A stretch of DNA of 64,000 bases from Sphingobium lactosutens (GTDB taxonomy: Bacteria > Pseudomonadota > Alphaproteobacteria > Sphingomonadales > Sphingomonadaceae): contig NZ_QJQX01000022.1 of NCBI RefSeq assembly GCF_013393185.1, positions 1 to 64,000 on the forward strand, written 5' to 3'. Made by a program: the position numbers and the translations under genes. A model generated the notes under the pieces. The model did no database searches. It saw nothing but the letters and a program-made list of their open reading frames with translations, and was not told the origin of the DNA. This document shows, one piece after another, positions 1 to 8,910 of this stretch. Positions within the stretch are counted from its first letter, which is position 1; every line of letters begins with the position of its first letter.

Positions 1-162
1 GCAGCGCCCCGTCCGGTGAAAAGCCCTCTAGGCATACCAATTGAGTCGGTCAACTAGAAAATTACAGAAAAACGACAAAGATCCGAACCCACCCCCTCGC
101 CCACGCCTTCGCCCGAAAACAAAAGCTTCCGCCAAGCGACGCGGCGCATCCCCCACACCAAA

Positions 163-3100
163 CTAGCGCCCCGGCGCGTCCCCAACAAACCAGGAAACCG
201 GTCGGCTCCAGACCGTCGGCCAAATCTCGTCCAGCCTCAGAGGATCATAAAGGCGACCATTCTTCATCACAGCGCTGATCTTCATGGCATTGGCAATGTC
301 GACACGCGGATCGGCATCCAGGATCAGCAGGTCCGCAAACTTGCCCGGCTCCAGGCTGCCGACATCGTCGCTGTGGCCAATCACCTCCGCCGAACCGATC
401 GTTGCAGCCTTCAACACTTCCATCGGCGTTGCGCCGCCGGCCGCGAAGGCCTGCATCTCCCATTGATAGCCGAGCCCCTGCATCTCGCCATGGCTGCCGA
501 TGCCGACCAGCCCGCCGGCGCGCTGGATCGCAACCGCATCGGCGGCGATCAGCTGCCAGCTTTGCGCTTCGGGCGGCATCCAATGGCGGTTGCGCAATTT
601 TTCGCTGACGATGCCGGGCGGCACGAAATGGCGGAACTTGGGGTCGTCTTGCGGGCGCTTGTTGATGATGAAGTCGAACAGGGCAGGCGTCGTGCCATAG
701 GCGACCGAGATGGTGGGGGTGTAGCTGGTGCGGCTCTGTGCGAAGAGGCGAACGATATCCTCGCGCAGCGGTGACACCGGGATGCTGTGTTCATTGCCCG
801 AAAAGCCGTCGATCGCGTGGGTGAGGTTGAGCACCATGTCGCTGGCGCCTTCGGTCGTGGGCATCATGCCCAGTTCCTTCGCCGCCTCGACCATATATTG
901 GCGCTGGGCGCGGTCGCCGATCATGTAGCTCTTGATGTTCCGCGTGCGATAATGGTCGCGATAGCGGGTGAGGACGTCGAGCGCATCCTGCTTACTGTGA
1001 ATCTCCGCGTTCACGAAGACACCGGGACCGGTGGACCATGCGCGCGGCCCAAGCATCATGCCCGCGTCGATCATGTCCTGATAGGCGAAGACATCGGTGG
1101 TGAATGGCTGGACGTCGAGCGCAGATGTCACGCCATAGGCAAGGTTGGCGGCGAAATCCCAATGCCCCTTGTCCTGAATGCCGCGCCTTATCTCGAACCA
1201 GTGGGCATGGGTGTCGACGAAACCGGGGACGATATATTTGCCGCTGACGTCGCGCACGCTCGCGCCGGCCGGCACCGCCAGCGAACCGGACGGGCCGACC
1301 GCGACGATCCGGTTGTCGGTAATAAGGATGTCGGCATTGGCGACCGCATCCTGCCCGCCCGCCATCGGCAGGACCGTCGCCCCGCGCAGCAATATGCTGC
1401 CCTCGGGTATGTCGCGCGGCAGTTCGACCGGGAGCACAAAGCTTTGCGCCGACGCTTCGCTGCCTTCGGGCGGGGCCGCCAGCGCCTGCGCAAGCGGAAG
1501 ACGGCGGAAGGTCGCGCCGACCGACCAGGTGACGGTCGCGCCCTTGTCCGCCCAGTCGGTGAAGTCGGCGCCGATGCGGGTCAGCTTTGCTCTGGCGACC
1601 GTGGGGGCTGAGAGGTTGATCGTCGGCGGTTCGCTGCCATTAGCGGGCGGGACATCGAGCAGATAGATCTGGCTGAAGGACTTGACGAGCGCATGGCGGC
1701 CATCGGGGCTGAGGCGTACCTCCTCGACCGGCGCGGGTCCGGGGAAATATTGGCCAAGGCCGGGCGCAAGGACGCGCAGCTCCACCTGCGGGTCGCCGCC
1801 GGCCAGCGGCACCGAACTGACGCCGGCCGGACTGTAGAAGAGCAGCCGGCCGTCCTGCGCGAAATGCGGCAGGCGCGCGCCCATGGCATGAGCGATCAGC
1901 GTGGCGGACCCGCCTTGCATCGGCATGCGGATGAGGTCGGTGGGACGCGATGGATCGATTTCCGACACGGCGCGCAGCCGGTCATAATGGTTCGCCCGCA
2001 GCGCGACGACGCCCTTGCCGTCCGGAGTGAAGATCGGTTGCGTATAATAGGCGGAGAACTGCGTCAGGCGCTTCGGCTTGCCGCCGCCAGCCGGGACGGT
2101 CCAGACATGTCCGCCGTCCTTCGCGGTCCAGCTGACATAGACGATGCTCTTGCCGTCCGGCGACCAGGCTGGCTGGAAGGCGTCTTCGGCGACGATCTTG
2201 CGCGGCGTGAAGTTGGCGGCGAGATTTTGCACATAGAGCCCCCCCAGCGCGGTAAAGACCACGCTTTTCCCGTCGGGCGACTGGCGCGGCGCCTGCACCA
2301 CGCGAACGCGGACCGGGCCATCCTCTTCCTTCTGGCGAACACGGGTGAGCGGACCGAGGCCGAGCTTCACCGGCGCGGTGAAGGGGATATCCGTTCGCAC
2401 GCCGCTGGCGATATCGAGCCGGGCGAGCTTGCCCCCGACACTCATCAGCAGCGCCTTGTCGCCGGGCATGAAGGTGAAGCGCGGCAGCAGATCGGCGTAA
2501 TAGCCGCCATCCTGCCCGTCCCGGTCGATCGGGAAGGCTATCCACCTGTCCTCGCCCGTTTCCAGATTGCGCAGGCGCAGGCCATCCTTCTGGTTGTTGC
2601 GGCTGGCATAGGCAAGCAGCCTGCCATCGTGCGACAGGGCCGGCCGCATCGCACCGCCGGAGGATTGAATGACGGTTTCGTCTTGCCCGGTCTTCAGATC
2701 GCGCCGCGCGATCGACCAGTTGGGCAGGTCATTCTCGGTCCAGGTATGGCCACGCTTGGTCGCATAATAGAGGGTGCGGCCGTCGGGCGCCGCGACGGCG
2801 CCCATCGCATTCATCTTCGCGTCCCAATTGTCGGGGGAGCCAGCCTTGGTGATCTGGATACCGCTGCCGCCGTCCCTGTCATACATGAACAGTTCGAAGG
2901 CGAGGATCGAGTGAACGGTGCGGGAAACGGTGACGAAGCGACCGTCCGGCGACCAAGCCGGCGAGGAATAGATCGCGACCGTCTCGTCATGCGACAGCTG
3001 CTTGAGGCCGGTGCCGTCGACATTGGCGATCCAGAGATTGGTGACACCGGACCGGTCGGAGATGAAGGCGAACTGCCTGCCGTCGGGTGAGAAGACGGGA

Positions 3101-3357
3101 TTGCGTTCGAACGCCATGCCGGTCAGCAGAGGGCGAGCCGCGCCTCCCCCGACGTCGAGGGCGTAGATATCGCCAAGCAGGTCGAACAAGATCGTCTTGC
3201 CGTCGGGCGAGATGTCCGGCTGCATCCATGTGCCTTCGCTCGCCTGATAGTCCAGCGTCCTGGTCGGCTGGAGGCTGAGCCTCTCCTTCTCCTGCGCATG
3301 CAGAACGGCCGGGCTGAACGGAGTGGCGGACAGAAGCAGGGCGGCAAGAAAACGCAT
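163..3357 (-). CDS. TolB-like beta-propeller / amidohydrolase fusion, exported
   Basis: Large 1064-residue hydrolase with an N-terminal signal peptide ending near AVLHAQ. The first ~620 residues carry repeated SPDGK/SPDGR blades typical of WD40-like PD40 (TolB) propellers. The last ~400 residues form an amidohydrolase domain with the metal motif DTHAH near residue 715 and a C-terminal GSLEPGKFADLLILD signature. Proteins of this design are thought to hydrolyse cyclic amides or peptides in the periplasm, and the exact substrate cannot be read from sequence. It is the last gene of a minus-strand run with a TonB receptor, a second amidohydrolase and a PaiB-like protein, so uptake followed by amide hydrolysis is a reasonable role. 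The 162 bp beyond its stop show no gene. Confidence 0.85.
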   Translation of the reverse strand: MRFLAALLLSATPFSPAVLHAQEKERLSLQPTRTLDYQASEGTWMQPDISPDGKTILFDLLGDIYALDVGGGAARPLLTGMAFERNPVFSPDGRQFAFISDRSGVTNLWIANVDGTGLKQLSHDETVAIYSSPAWSPDGRFVTVSRTVHSILAFELFMYDRDGGSGIQITKAGSPDNWDAKMNAMGAVAAPDGRTLYYATKRGHTWTENDLPNWSIARRDLKTGQDETVIQSSGGAMRPALSHDGRLLAYASRNNQKDGLRLRNLETGEDRWIAFPIDRDGQDGGYYADLLPRFTFMPGDKALLMSVGGKLARLDIASGVRTDIPFTAPVKLGLGPLTRVRQKEEDGPVRVRVVQAPRQSPDGKSVVFTALGGLYVQNLAANFTPRKIVAEDAFQPAWSPDGKSIVYVSWTAKDGGHVWTVPAGGGKPKRLTQFSAYYTQPIFTPDGKGVVALRANHYDRLRAVSEIDPSRPTDLIRMPMQGGSATLIAHAMGARLPHFAQDGRLLFYSPAGVSSVPLAGGDPQVELRVLAPGLGQYFPGPAPVEEVRLSPDGRHALVKSFSQIYLLDVPPANGSEPPTINLSAPTVARAKLTRIGADFTDWADKGATVTWSVGATFRRLPLAQALAAPPEGSEASAQSFVLPVELPRDIPEGSILLRGATVLPMAGGQDAVANADILITDNRIVAVGPSGSLAVPAGASVRDVSGKYIVPGFVDTHAHWFEIRRGIQDKGHWDFAANLAYGVTSALDVQPFTTDVFAYQDMIDAGMMLGPRAWSTGPGVFVNAEIHSKQDALDVLTRYRDHYRTRNIKSYMIGDRAQRQYMVEAAKELGMMPTTEGASDMVLNLTHAIDGFSGNEHSIPVSPLREDIVRLFAQSRTSYTPTISVAYGTTPALFDFIINKRPQDDPKFRHFVPPGIVSEKLRNRHWMPPEAQSWQLIAADAVAIQRAGGLVGIGSHGEMQGLGYQWEMQAFAAGGATPMEVLKAATIGSAEVIGHSDDVGSLEPGKFADLLILDADPRVDIANAMKISAVMKNGRLYDPLRLDEIWPTVWSRPVSWFVGDAPGR

Positions 3358-3388
3358 CGCGGCCTTTCCGGCAGGAGAGCAGACAGAA

Positions 3389-3423
3389 GACGGGACCGCC
3401 CGCCACTTGGCAAGCGGTCCCGT
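3389..3423. other. Intercistronic hairpin, 10-bp perfect stem
   Basis: ACGGGACCGC at 3389-3398 pairs perfectly with GCGGTCCCGT at 3414-3423. It lies between the TonB receptor stop and the downstream amidohydrolase start. The T-run (CATTTTT) is on the plus-strand side, so on the transcribed minus strand it lacks a U-tract and may act as an mRNA stabiliser or attenuator rather than a terminator. Confidence 0.5.
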
Positions 3424-3436
3424 TCATTTTTGGACC

Positions 3437-5680
3437 TTACAGGCTCCAATCTGCGCGCAGGCCGATGGTGCGCGGCCGGATGATCGAGCCTTGCGGCGTG
3501 GCGGCATCATTGGCGAAGGGCGCATTCAGCACGCCATATTTATCGAAGACGTTGTTCGCGAAGGCCATCAACCGTATCTTTTCGCCAAGGCCGACCGAGG
3601 CGCGCAGGTCGAAGACGTTGAAGTCGCCGCGCCGCGACACGTCATCGAAGCTGGTCGGCGCCGACGAGAGATAGCGATGCGCAATGTCGAAGGTCGGCGC
3701 GCCCGACACATCGGCAAAGGTCAGCGTCAGATTGTTGGAGACCGACCATTTGGACGAACCGGGCAGCGTCGTCCCCTTGGGATAGCCGCCCAGCCCGGCC
3801 ACGTCGAACGGATAGGGCAGGAACTCGGTGATCTCCGCATCCTGCCAGGTCACGTTGCTGGAAAAGCGGACCATCCGGTTGACGTTGACCGTGCCCGAAA
3901 ATTCCACGCCGTTGATCCGCGCGCCGCCGGCATTGACGACATAGGAGAAATAGGACGGCGCCGGACCGAAGAGGCGCGCCTGGATATTGTTCCAGTCGAT
4001 GCGGAAGCCGGTCAGGTCTACGGCGAAGCGGCCGTCGGGCGTCTGCGCCTTGATGCCGGCCTCGTAATTCTTGACCTTGTCGCTTTCATAGGCTTGCGGG
4101 ATGCTGGGCAGCAGGCCGGCATTGGGGTTGATGCCGCCGACACGGAAACCTTCCGAATAGGTGGCATAGGCCATGATGTCCTTCGACGGGCGGAAGGCGA
4201 GCGTCACCTTGGGCGTAAACCCGTCTTCCTTCTGGTTCACGCTCCCGCTGCTGTCGGTCGGCGTGTAACCGCCTGGATAGCCGCCCAGCGCGCCGGCCTG
4301 GTTCAGCACGTCGGCCTTGGCGGTGGTGTCGAAATAGCGGCCGCCCACGGTGATCTCGAACTGCTCCACCGGCTTGAACGAGAGTTCGCCGAAGATACCG
4401 AAATCCTCGTTCGTGCTGTGGGTCAGATAGCCATAGAGCCGATCGCCCGGCGTCAGCTGCGCGCCGCTATAGCCACCGAACAGGCCGGGGTTGGCGTCGA
4501 TGAAGTCGACCGCGCCCGCCTGGAAGATCTGGTCGTAGCTGTTCTTCTTCGCCTGCATGTAGCTGACGCCGACCAGCCACTTGAACGGCCCCTCGCCCGC
4601 AGAGGCCAGCCGCGCCTCGACCGTCTTGATGAGGGCGTCGGCCTCGCCGAGCGAATAGGCGGCGCCGTCGCCGGTGGTGACGCCGGTGACATAGGCATAG
4701 GGATAGGAGAAGACGGTCGTGTTGTTCTTCTTCGTGACCGATCCCAGCACCGTCAGGTTGGCGATGTCGCCGATTTCCTGATCGAGGCGCAGGCTGCTCA
4801 TCCAGAAGTCGGTCTTCTGTGTTTCGGCGCGCGGCAGGTTGCGGACATAGGGATTTTGGAGGTCGAGATAGGTCTGGTCGTCGAGCTTGCTGTCCTGATA
4901 GCTGGACAGGAACGTCACCTTCGTCGTTTCGCCCAGATGCGCGACGATCGATCCGCGCAGCCCACGGCTGCGGAAGTCGTTGGAGCCGTTCACGCCGATG
5001 CCGGGATTGTCGAGATAGCCTGCGTCCGACCGCTGCATGGCGACGAGGCGCACGGCCAGCTGATCGGCGACCAGCGGAATATTGACCATCGCCTTGGCGG
5101 CATAGTTGAGTTCGCCCGACGCATTCTTGGTCGTGCCGACCAGACCCGATGCGGCGGCGTCGATCTTGCTGGCGTCGGCAACGTTGGCGACATAGTTGAC
5201 GAGACCGCCAAGCGTCGAGGAACCGAAAAGCGTGCCCTGCGGACCGCGCAGCACCTCGACCCGCTGAAGGTCGAACGTGTCGACATCGGGGATGCCGATC
5301 GGGAAACCCGGCTCCACGATCGGCACTTCGTTCAGATAATAGCCGACCGTGGTCTGGCCCTGCTCATGATAGGTGGTGGCGGCGACACCGCGGATCACGA
5401 CTTCGGAAATGCCGGGCTGATAATCGTTGAAGACGACGCCGGGCAGGCGCGTGATATAGTCGGACAGGCTGTTGGCGTTCATCGCCTTCAGCTGATCGCC
5501 GGTGACGGCGCTGATCGACAGGGCGACCTGGCGGATATCCTCGTCGCGCTTGCCGGCGGTGACGATGATGGTGTCCCCCTCCCCTGCGGCGGGCGCCTGG
5601 GCCATGGCCGGCGTGGAGAACAGGGTTGCCGCCGCGAGCGCGGCCAGACTGGCAGACTTCACATGCGTAATCGTCTTCAT
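3437..5680 (-). CDS. TonB-dependent outer-membrane receptor
   Basis: 747-residue receptor with a signal peptide (cleavage near TPAMAQA) and a TonB-box-like stretch DTIIVTAGKRDEDI. A plug domain follows with VEVLRGPQGTLFGSSTLGG near residues 135-155, then a long beta-barrel. It follows the sphingomonad pattern of many receptors for small organic molecules. It sits between two amidohydrolase genes on the same strand, so the likely ligand is a molecule those enzymes cleave; an iron complex is also possible. A good RBS-like GAAGGGGAAG precedes the ATG. Confidence 0.9.
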   Translation of the reverse strand: MKTITHVKSASLAALAAATLFSTPAMAQAPAAGEGDTIIVTAGKRDEDIRQVALSISAVTGDQLKAMNANSLSDYITRLPGVVFNDYQPGISEVVIRGVAATTYHEQGQTTVGYYLNEVPIVEPGFPIGIPDVDTFDLQRVEVLRGPQGTLFGSSTLGGLVNYVANVADASKIDAAASGLVGTTKNASGELNYAAKAMVNIPLVADQLAVRLVAMQRSDAGYLDNPGIGVNGSNDFRSRGLRGSIVAHLGETTKVTFLSSYQDSKLDDQTYLDLQNPYVRNLPRAETQKTDFWMSSLRLDQEIGDIANLTVLGSVTKKNNTTVFSYPYAYVTGVTTGDGAAYSLGEADALIKTVEARLASAGEGPFKWLVGVSYMQAKKNSYDQIFQAGAVDFIDANPGLFGGYSGAQLTPGDRLYGYLTHSTNEDFGIFGELSFKPVEQFEITVGGRYFDTTAKADVLNQAGALGGYPGGYTPTDSSGSVNQKEDGFTPKVTLAFRPSKDIMAYATYSEGFRVGGINPNAGLLPSIPQAYESDKVKNYEAGIKAQTPDGRFAVDLTGFRIDWNNIQARLFGPAPSYFSYVVNAGGARINGVEFSGTVNVNRMVRFSSNVTWQDAEITEFLPYPFDVAGLGGYPKGTTLPGSSKWSVSNNLTLTFADVSGAPTFDIAHRYLSSAPTSFDDVSRRGDFNVFDLRASVGLGEKIRLMAFANNVFDKYGVLNAPFANDAATPQGSIIRPRTIGLRADWSL

Positions 5681-5699
5681 GCTTCTTCCCCTTCAAGTG

Positions 5700-5729
5700 G
5701 GAAGGCCGCCGTGTTCGGATCGGCCTTCC
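5700..5729. other. Intercistronic hairpin, 9-bp perfect stem
   Basis: GGAAGGCCG at 5700-5708 pairs with CGGCCTTCC at 5721-5729, between the amidohydrolase stop and the TonB receptor start. There is no U-tract on the transcribed strand. It resembles the hairpin at 3389-3423 in placement, so each receptor boundary in this operon carries a stem. Confidence 0.45.
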
Positions 5730-5741
5730 GAAACTGTCACT

Positions 5742-7412
5742 TCATGCGCTGAACCGCTCCGTGCCGTTGACGATGGTGCGCAGCACTTTCGTGTCGCCGG
5801 TCCGGGCCGGGTCGATCGCAAACAGGTTCGCATCCATCACCACGAAGTCAGCCAGCATCCCCGGCGCAATTCGGCCGAGCCGATCATCCTGAAATCCGGC
5901 AAAGGCGTTGGTCGCGGTGTAGGCGTGGAGCGCCTGCGCCATGGTCAGCTTCTGTTCGGGCAGCCAGCCGCCCGGATTGGCGCCGTCGATGGTCTGGCGC
6001 AGCACCGCCGCCGCGACTCCCGTGAGGGGATCGAGCGGGGCGACGGGCCAGTCCGACCCGAACGCCACCTTCGCCCCGGCGTCGAGCAGCGACCTGAAGG
6101 CATAGGTGCCCTTCAGCCGTTCCGCCCCGACACGCTGGATCGCCCAGCGGCCGTCATCGATCGCATGATAGGGCTGCATCGACGCGATGACCTGCTGCCT
6201 GGCGAAGCGCGGGATGGCGGCGGGGGCGAGATGCTGCGCATGTTCGATGCGGAAACGACGATCGCGCGCGCCATTTTTCGCAGCAGCCGCCGCGAAGATA
6301 TCGAGCGCCTCGTCATTCGCCCTGTCACCGATGGCGTGGATCGTGATCTGGAGACCGGCCGCGTCGGCATCGTTGGTCCATTGCTGGACGTCGGCCATTT
6401 TGTGGATCGGCATGCCGCTATTGCCCGGCGCATCGTCATAGGGCTTGTAGAACATCGCCGTGCGCGACCCCAGCGATCCATCATATTGCAGCTTCAGCCC
6501 GCCCCAACGCACCCAGTCGTCGCCGCGCCCTTCGGCATCGACCAGCGCCTTGACCTTCGCCCAGTCCTGCAACGGCAGGAAGGAATAGAAACGCATGTCA
6601 GTTTCGCCCTTGGCGCGCAGGCGGCGCAGCGCGTCATGGGTGTGCCAGTCCAGTTCGGTCGTATGGACCTGGGTCACGCCCTTCGACAGGCCATGGGCGA
6701 TGCCCTTGCGAACCGCCGCTTCGCGGTCGGCTTCGGTCGGCGCGGGAATGGCGCGCTTGACGAGGTCCATCGCGGCGTCCTTCAGGATGCCGGTGGGGTT
6801 GCCGTCCTTGTCGCGGACGATGACGCCGCCCGGCACTTCGGGCGTGTTACGGTCGATGCCCGCCAGCTTGAGCGCCAGGCTGTTGAGCGCCAACATGTGA
6901 AGATCGAGCCGCTGCACCGCGACGGGCGTATCGGGAGTCACCGGGTCCATCCAGCGGCGGTCGGGCAGTTCGCCGCCCCACAATTCAGCGTCCCAGCTGC
7001 CGCCCTGCACCCATTGGCCGGGCTTGAGCGCCTTGGCTGCGTCGCCGACGATGCGCGCAAACTCCTGCGGACTTTTCGCCTCGCGCAGATTGGGCTGGGT
7101 CAGCAGGTCCGACCCGATCAGGAAATGGGTGTGGCAGTCGATGAAGCCGGGCATGACGAAGGCGCCGCCCAGATCGACGATGCGGGTCGCCTTGCCGGTC
7201 TGCGCCTTGACGGCTGCTGCACCCACCGCCGCGATCCGCCCACCGACGATGCCGATGGCGGACCGTGCAGGCATGCCCTCCCCGGTCCATACCGTCGCGT
7301 TCACATAGGCGGCGTCGAGCACCTGCCCCGCCGCCCAGCTGCGCCCGCACATCATGGCCAGCGCCAGCCCGCCCGATGCACCCGCCAGCCATTCGCGACG
7401 GTTCATGCTCAT
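5742..7412 (-). CDS. Tat-exported amidohydrolase (YtcJ-like, amidohydrolase 3 family)
   Basis: 556-residue metal-dependent hydrolase. The N-terminus MSMNRREWLAGASGG is a twin-arginine signal, so it should act folded in the periplasm. The metal site motif DCHTHF is near residue 90 and GSDWPV, typical of the family, is near residue 440. YtcJ-like proteins cleave N-acyl or cyclic amide bonds; the substrate here is unknown. The start overlaps the stop of the upstream PaiB-like gene by four bases (ATGA), which indicates translational coupling. The TonB receptor follows after 61 bp. Confidence 0.85.
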   Translation of the reverse strand: MSMNRREWLAGASGGLALAMMCGRSWAAGQVLDAAYVNATVWTGEGMPARSAIGIVGGRIAAVGAAAVKAQTGKATRIVDLGGAFVMPGFIDCHTHFLIGSDLLTQPNLREAKSPQEFARIVGDAAKALKPGQWVQGGSWDAELWGGELPDRRWMDPVTPDTPVAVQRLDLHMLALNSLALKLAGIDRNTPEVPGGVIVRDKDGNPTGILKDAAMDLVKRAIPAPTEADREAAVRKGIAHGLSKGVTQVHTTELDWHTHDALRRLRAKGETDMRFYSFLPLQDWAKVKALVDAEGRGDDWVRWGGLKLQYDGSLGSRTAMFYKPYDDAPGNSGMPIHKMADVQQWTNDADAAGLQITIHAIGDRANDEALDIFAAAAAKNGARDRRFRIEHAQHLAPAAIPRFARQQVIASMQPYHAIDDGRWAIQRVGAERLKGTYAFRSLLDAGAKVAFGSDWPVAPLDPLTGVAAAVLRQTIDGANPGGWLPEQKLTMAQALHAYTATNAFAGFQDDRLGRIAPGMLADFVVMDANLFAIDPARTGDTKVLRTIVNGTERFSA

Positions 7413-8032
7413 GCCCTGTCCCCTTCTTCCGCCTGTTCCAGCCGATCGTCATTGTAGAGCCGCATCCAGTCGCGCAGCGCGCCCGGCGCCATGCCGCCGA
7501 CAATCTCGTTGATGCCGGTGCGGGACTCGTCGCGGCCCAGCTTGAACCTGCCATCGATCGCGCGGACATGCGCGCGGAAGGCGATGATGTGCGGCAGCAT
7601 CGCGGGCAGGCGCGCCTCGGCGTCGCTGACCTTCCACGGCGCGGCACGGCCTTCCTCCATCACATCGGTCAGCCGTTCGATCGCCTCACGGGTTTCCTCG
7701 GCCACGAACGCGACATCGACCTGGACAATCGCCATCGCATAATTCCAGGTCGGCACCCAGGTCGGACTGCTCAGCAATTCGGGCGAAATATAGCCTTGCG
7801 GCCCGTTGACCAGCACCAGCGCCTGCGGGCTTTCGCGCAGTTGCGCGACCTGGGGATTGGACAGGGCGCAATGGCCGAACAGCGACACGAGGCTGCCATT
7901 CTCGTCGCATTCGGGCAGCAGCGGCAGCGGCGTGGCGCCGAAGCCGTCAGGGCCGAACGAGACGAGCCAGCAGAGCGGGTTCTGCCGGACCAGCGATATT
8001 ATATCGGCCTGGGCGCATGGCGCATATTTCAT
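7409..8032 (-). CDS. paiB: PaiB-like FMN-binding split-barrel protein
   Basis: 207-residue protein of the PaiB (FMN-binding negative transcriptional regulator) family, with the flavin-reductase-like split barrel and the typical segments NPLCWLVS and a C-terminal KLGRDESRTGINEIV. The ATG before KYAPCAQAD is chosen because family members begin there; upstream in-frame residues show no homology. Bacillus PaiB was described as a regulator, but the fold suggests flavin or amine oxidation chemistry. It is the first gene of a four-gene minus-strand operon with two amidohydrolases and a TonB receptor, so a catabolic accessory role is as likely as regulation. Confidence 0.8.
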   Translation of the reverse strand: MKYAPCAQADIISLVRQNPLCWLVSFGPDGFGATPLPLLPECDENGSLVSLFGHCALSNPQVAQLRESPQALVLVNGPQGYISPELLSSPTWVPTWNYAMAIVQVDVAFVAEETREAIERLTDVMEEGRAAPWKVSDAEARLPAMLPHIIAFRAHVRAIDGRFKLGRDESRTGINEIVGGMAPGALRDWMRLYNDDRLEQAEEGDRA

Positions 8033-8155
8033 GCGAGTGACAATCACGCGCACTGGACCCCGCGCAAACATCCAATTCACAAAAGTGAAGGGGTCCAAGC
8101 AAAAAGGCCGGAAACATGTTCAAGGCGGCAGTGGACGGCGATGCGTCCTGATCAC

Positions 8156-8556
8156 TCAGGCGGGAAAATCGCGGACGGCCCTGCCGAAAGCAGCGGGCTG
8201 CTCTACATTTGCCAGGTGGGCAGCATCGAGCATGACGAGGGTCGCACCCGGAATGGCATGGGCGAGCGCCTCGCTATGGGGCGGCGGGGTCGCAGGGTCG
8301 TGCGATCCGCCGATGATGAGAGCCGGCCTCTCGATCAACGCGCCAGCGCGGCGCATGTCCATGTCGCGAATGGCCGCGCAGCAGCCGGCATAGCCCCTAG
8401 GGTCGGTCGCCTGAAGCATCGTGGCGATGCGCGCGATCGCATCCGGGCTGGTAGCGGCGAAGGCCCTGGTGAACCAGCGCTCCACCGATGCCTGGGCGAG
8501 CGGGGCCATGCACTGTGCGCGGACCAGCGCAATGCGCGCGTCCCAGGCCGAAGGCG
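8156..8556 (-). pseudogene. pcaD: pcaD remnant: C-terminal part of 3-oxoadipate enol-lactonase
   Basis: The reading frame from WDARIALVRAQ to the stop matches the second half of PcaD, which hydrolyses 3-oxoadipate enol-lactone. The catalytic Asp (HDPATPP) and His (DAAHLANVEQP) are present. The whole N-terminal half, including the nucleophile-elbow serine, is missing. It directly follows a pcaF fragment in a different frame, so it is not expressed as a normal enzyme. Confidence 0.85.
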
Positions 8557-8717
8557 GCCTGATTGGCGCTGCCCAGGATCACATCATCGATCGCGGCAGG
8601 ATCGAGGCCCGTCCGTTCGATCAGGGCCTTGAGCGGGATCGCCGCGAGATCGTCGGCACGGACGCTCGCCAGTGCACCGCGGTAGCGACCGACAGGCGTG
8701 CGGACGGCATCGCAGAT
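8557..8717 (-). pseudogene. pcaF: pcaF remnant: N-terminal part of 3-oxoadipyl-CoA thiolase
   Basis: About 54 codons beginning ICDAVRTPVGRYRGALASV and ending near DDVILGSANQA match the extreme N-terminus of PcaF/PhaD-type beta-ketoadipyl-CoA thiolase. The active-site cysteine region and the rest of the ~400-residue enzyme are absent. The fragment is fused in frame to a catB fragment upstream and out of frame to a pcaD fragment downstream. Confidence 0.85.
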
Positions 8718-8837
8718 AAGGCGGACGATGACCATCGCCTGCGACTGCATGGTCGCGACCGACAAGACATGCGGCCGGATAGTGGGCACATCGAGAATGA
8801 CCGTCTCGACTGCTTCGATGGTGATTGCCGCTGCCAT
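8718..8837 (-). pseudogene. catB: catB remnant: N-terminus of muconate cycloisomerase
   Basis: Forty codons from MAAAITIEAVETVILDVP to AMVIVRL match the first ~40 residues of CatB, which cycloisomerises cis,cis-muconate. The rest of the ~370-residue enzyme is deleted, and the frame runs straight into the pcaF fragment at VRL/ICD. A palindromic operator-like site survives just upstream. Confidence 0.85.
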
Positions 8838-8867
8838 ATAATGGAAAATGCCGTTTCGCTCCGACAT

Positions 8868-8884
8868 GATACCTATTGGGTATC
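8868..8884 (-). promoter_or_regulatory. Operator-like palindrome upstream of the catB remnant
   Basis: GATACC, a 5-nt spacer, then GGTATC form a perfect 6-5-6 inverted repeat 31 bp upstream of the catB' start. This is where the control site of the former ortho-cleavage operon would lie. The cognate regulator is not identified. Confidence 0.45.
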
Positions 8885-8910
8885 GCGCGGGCTGATGCCG
8901 ACGGATTTTC

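Noticed and set aside
3323-5752. 809-codon plus-strand frame opposite the first TonB receptor
   Set aside because: Antisense shadow of a recognised receptor, no family motif or RBS.
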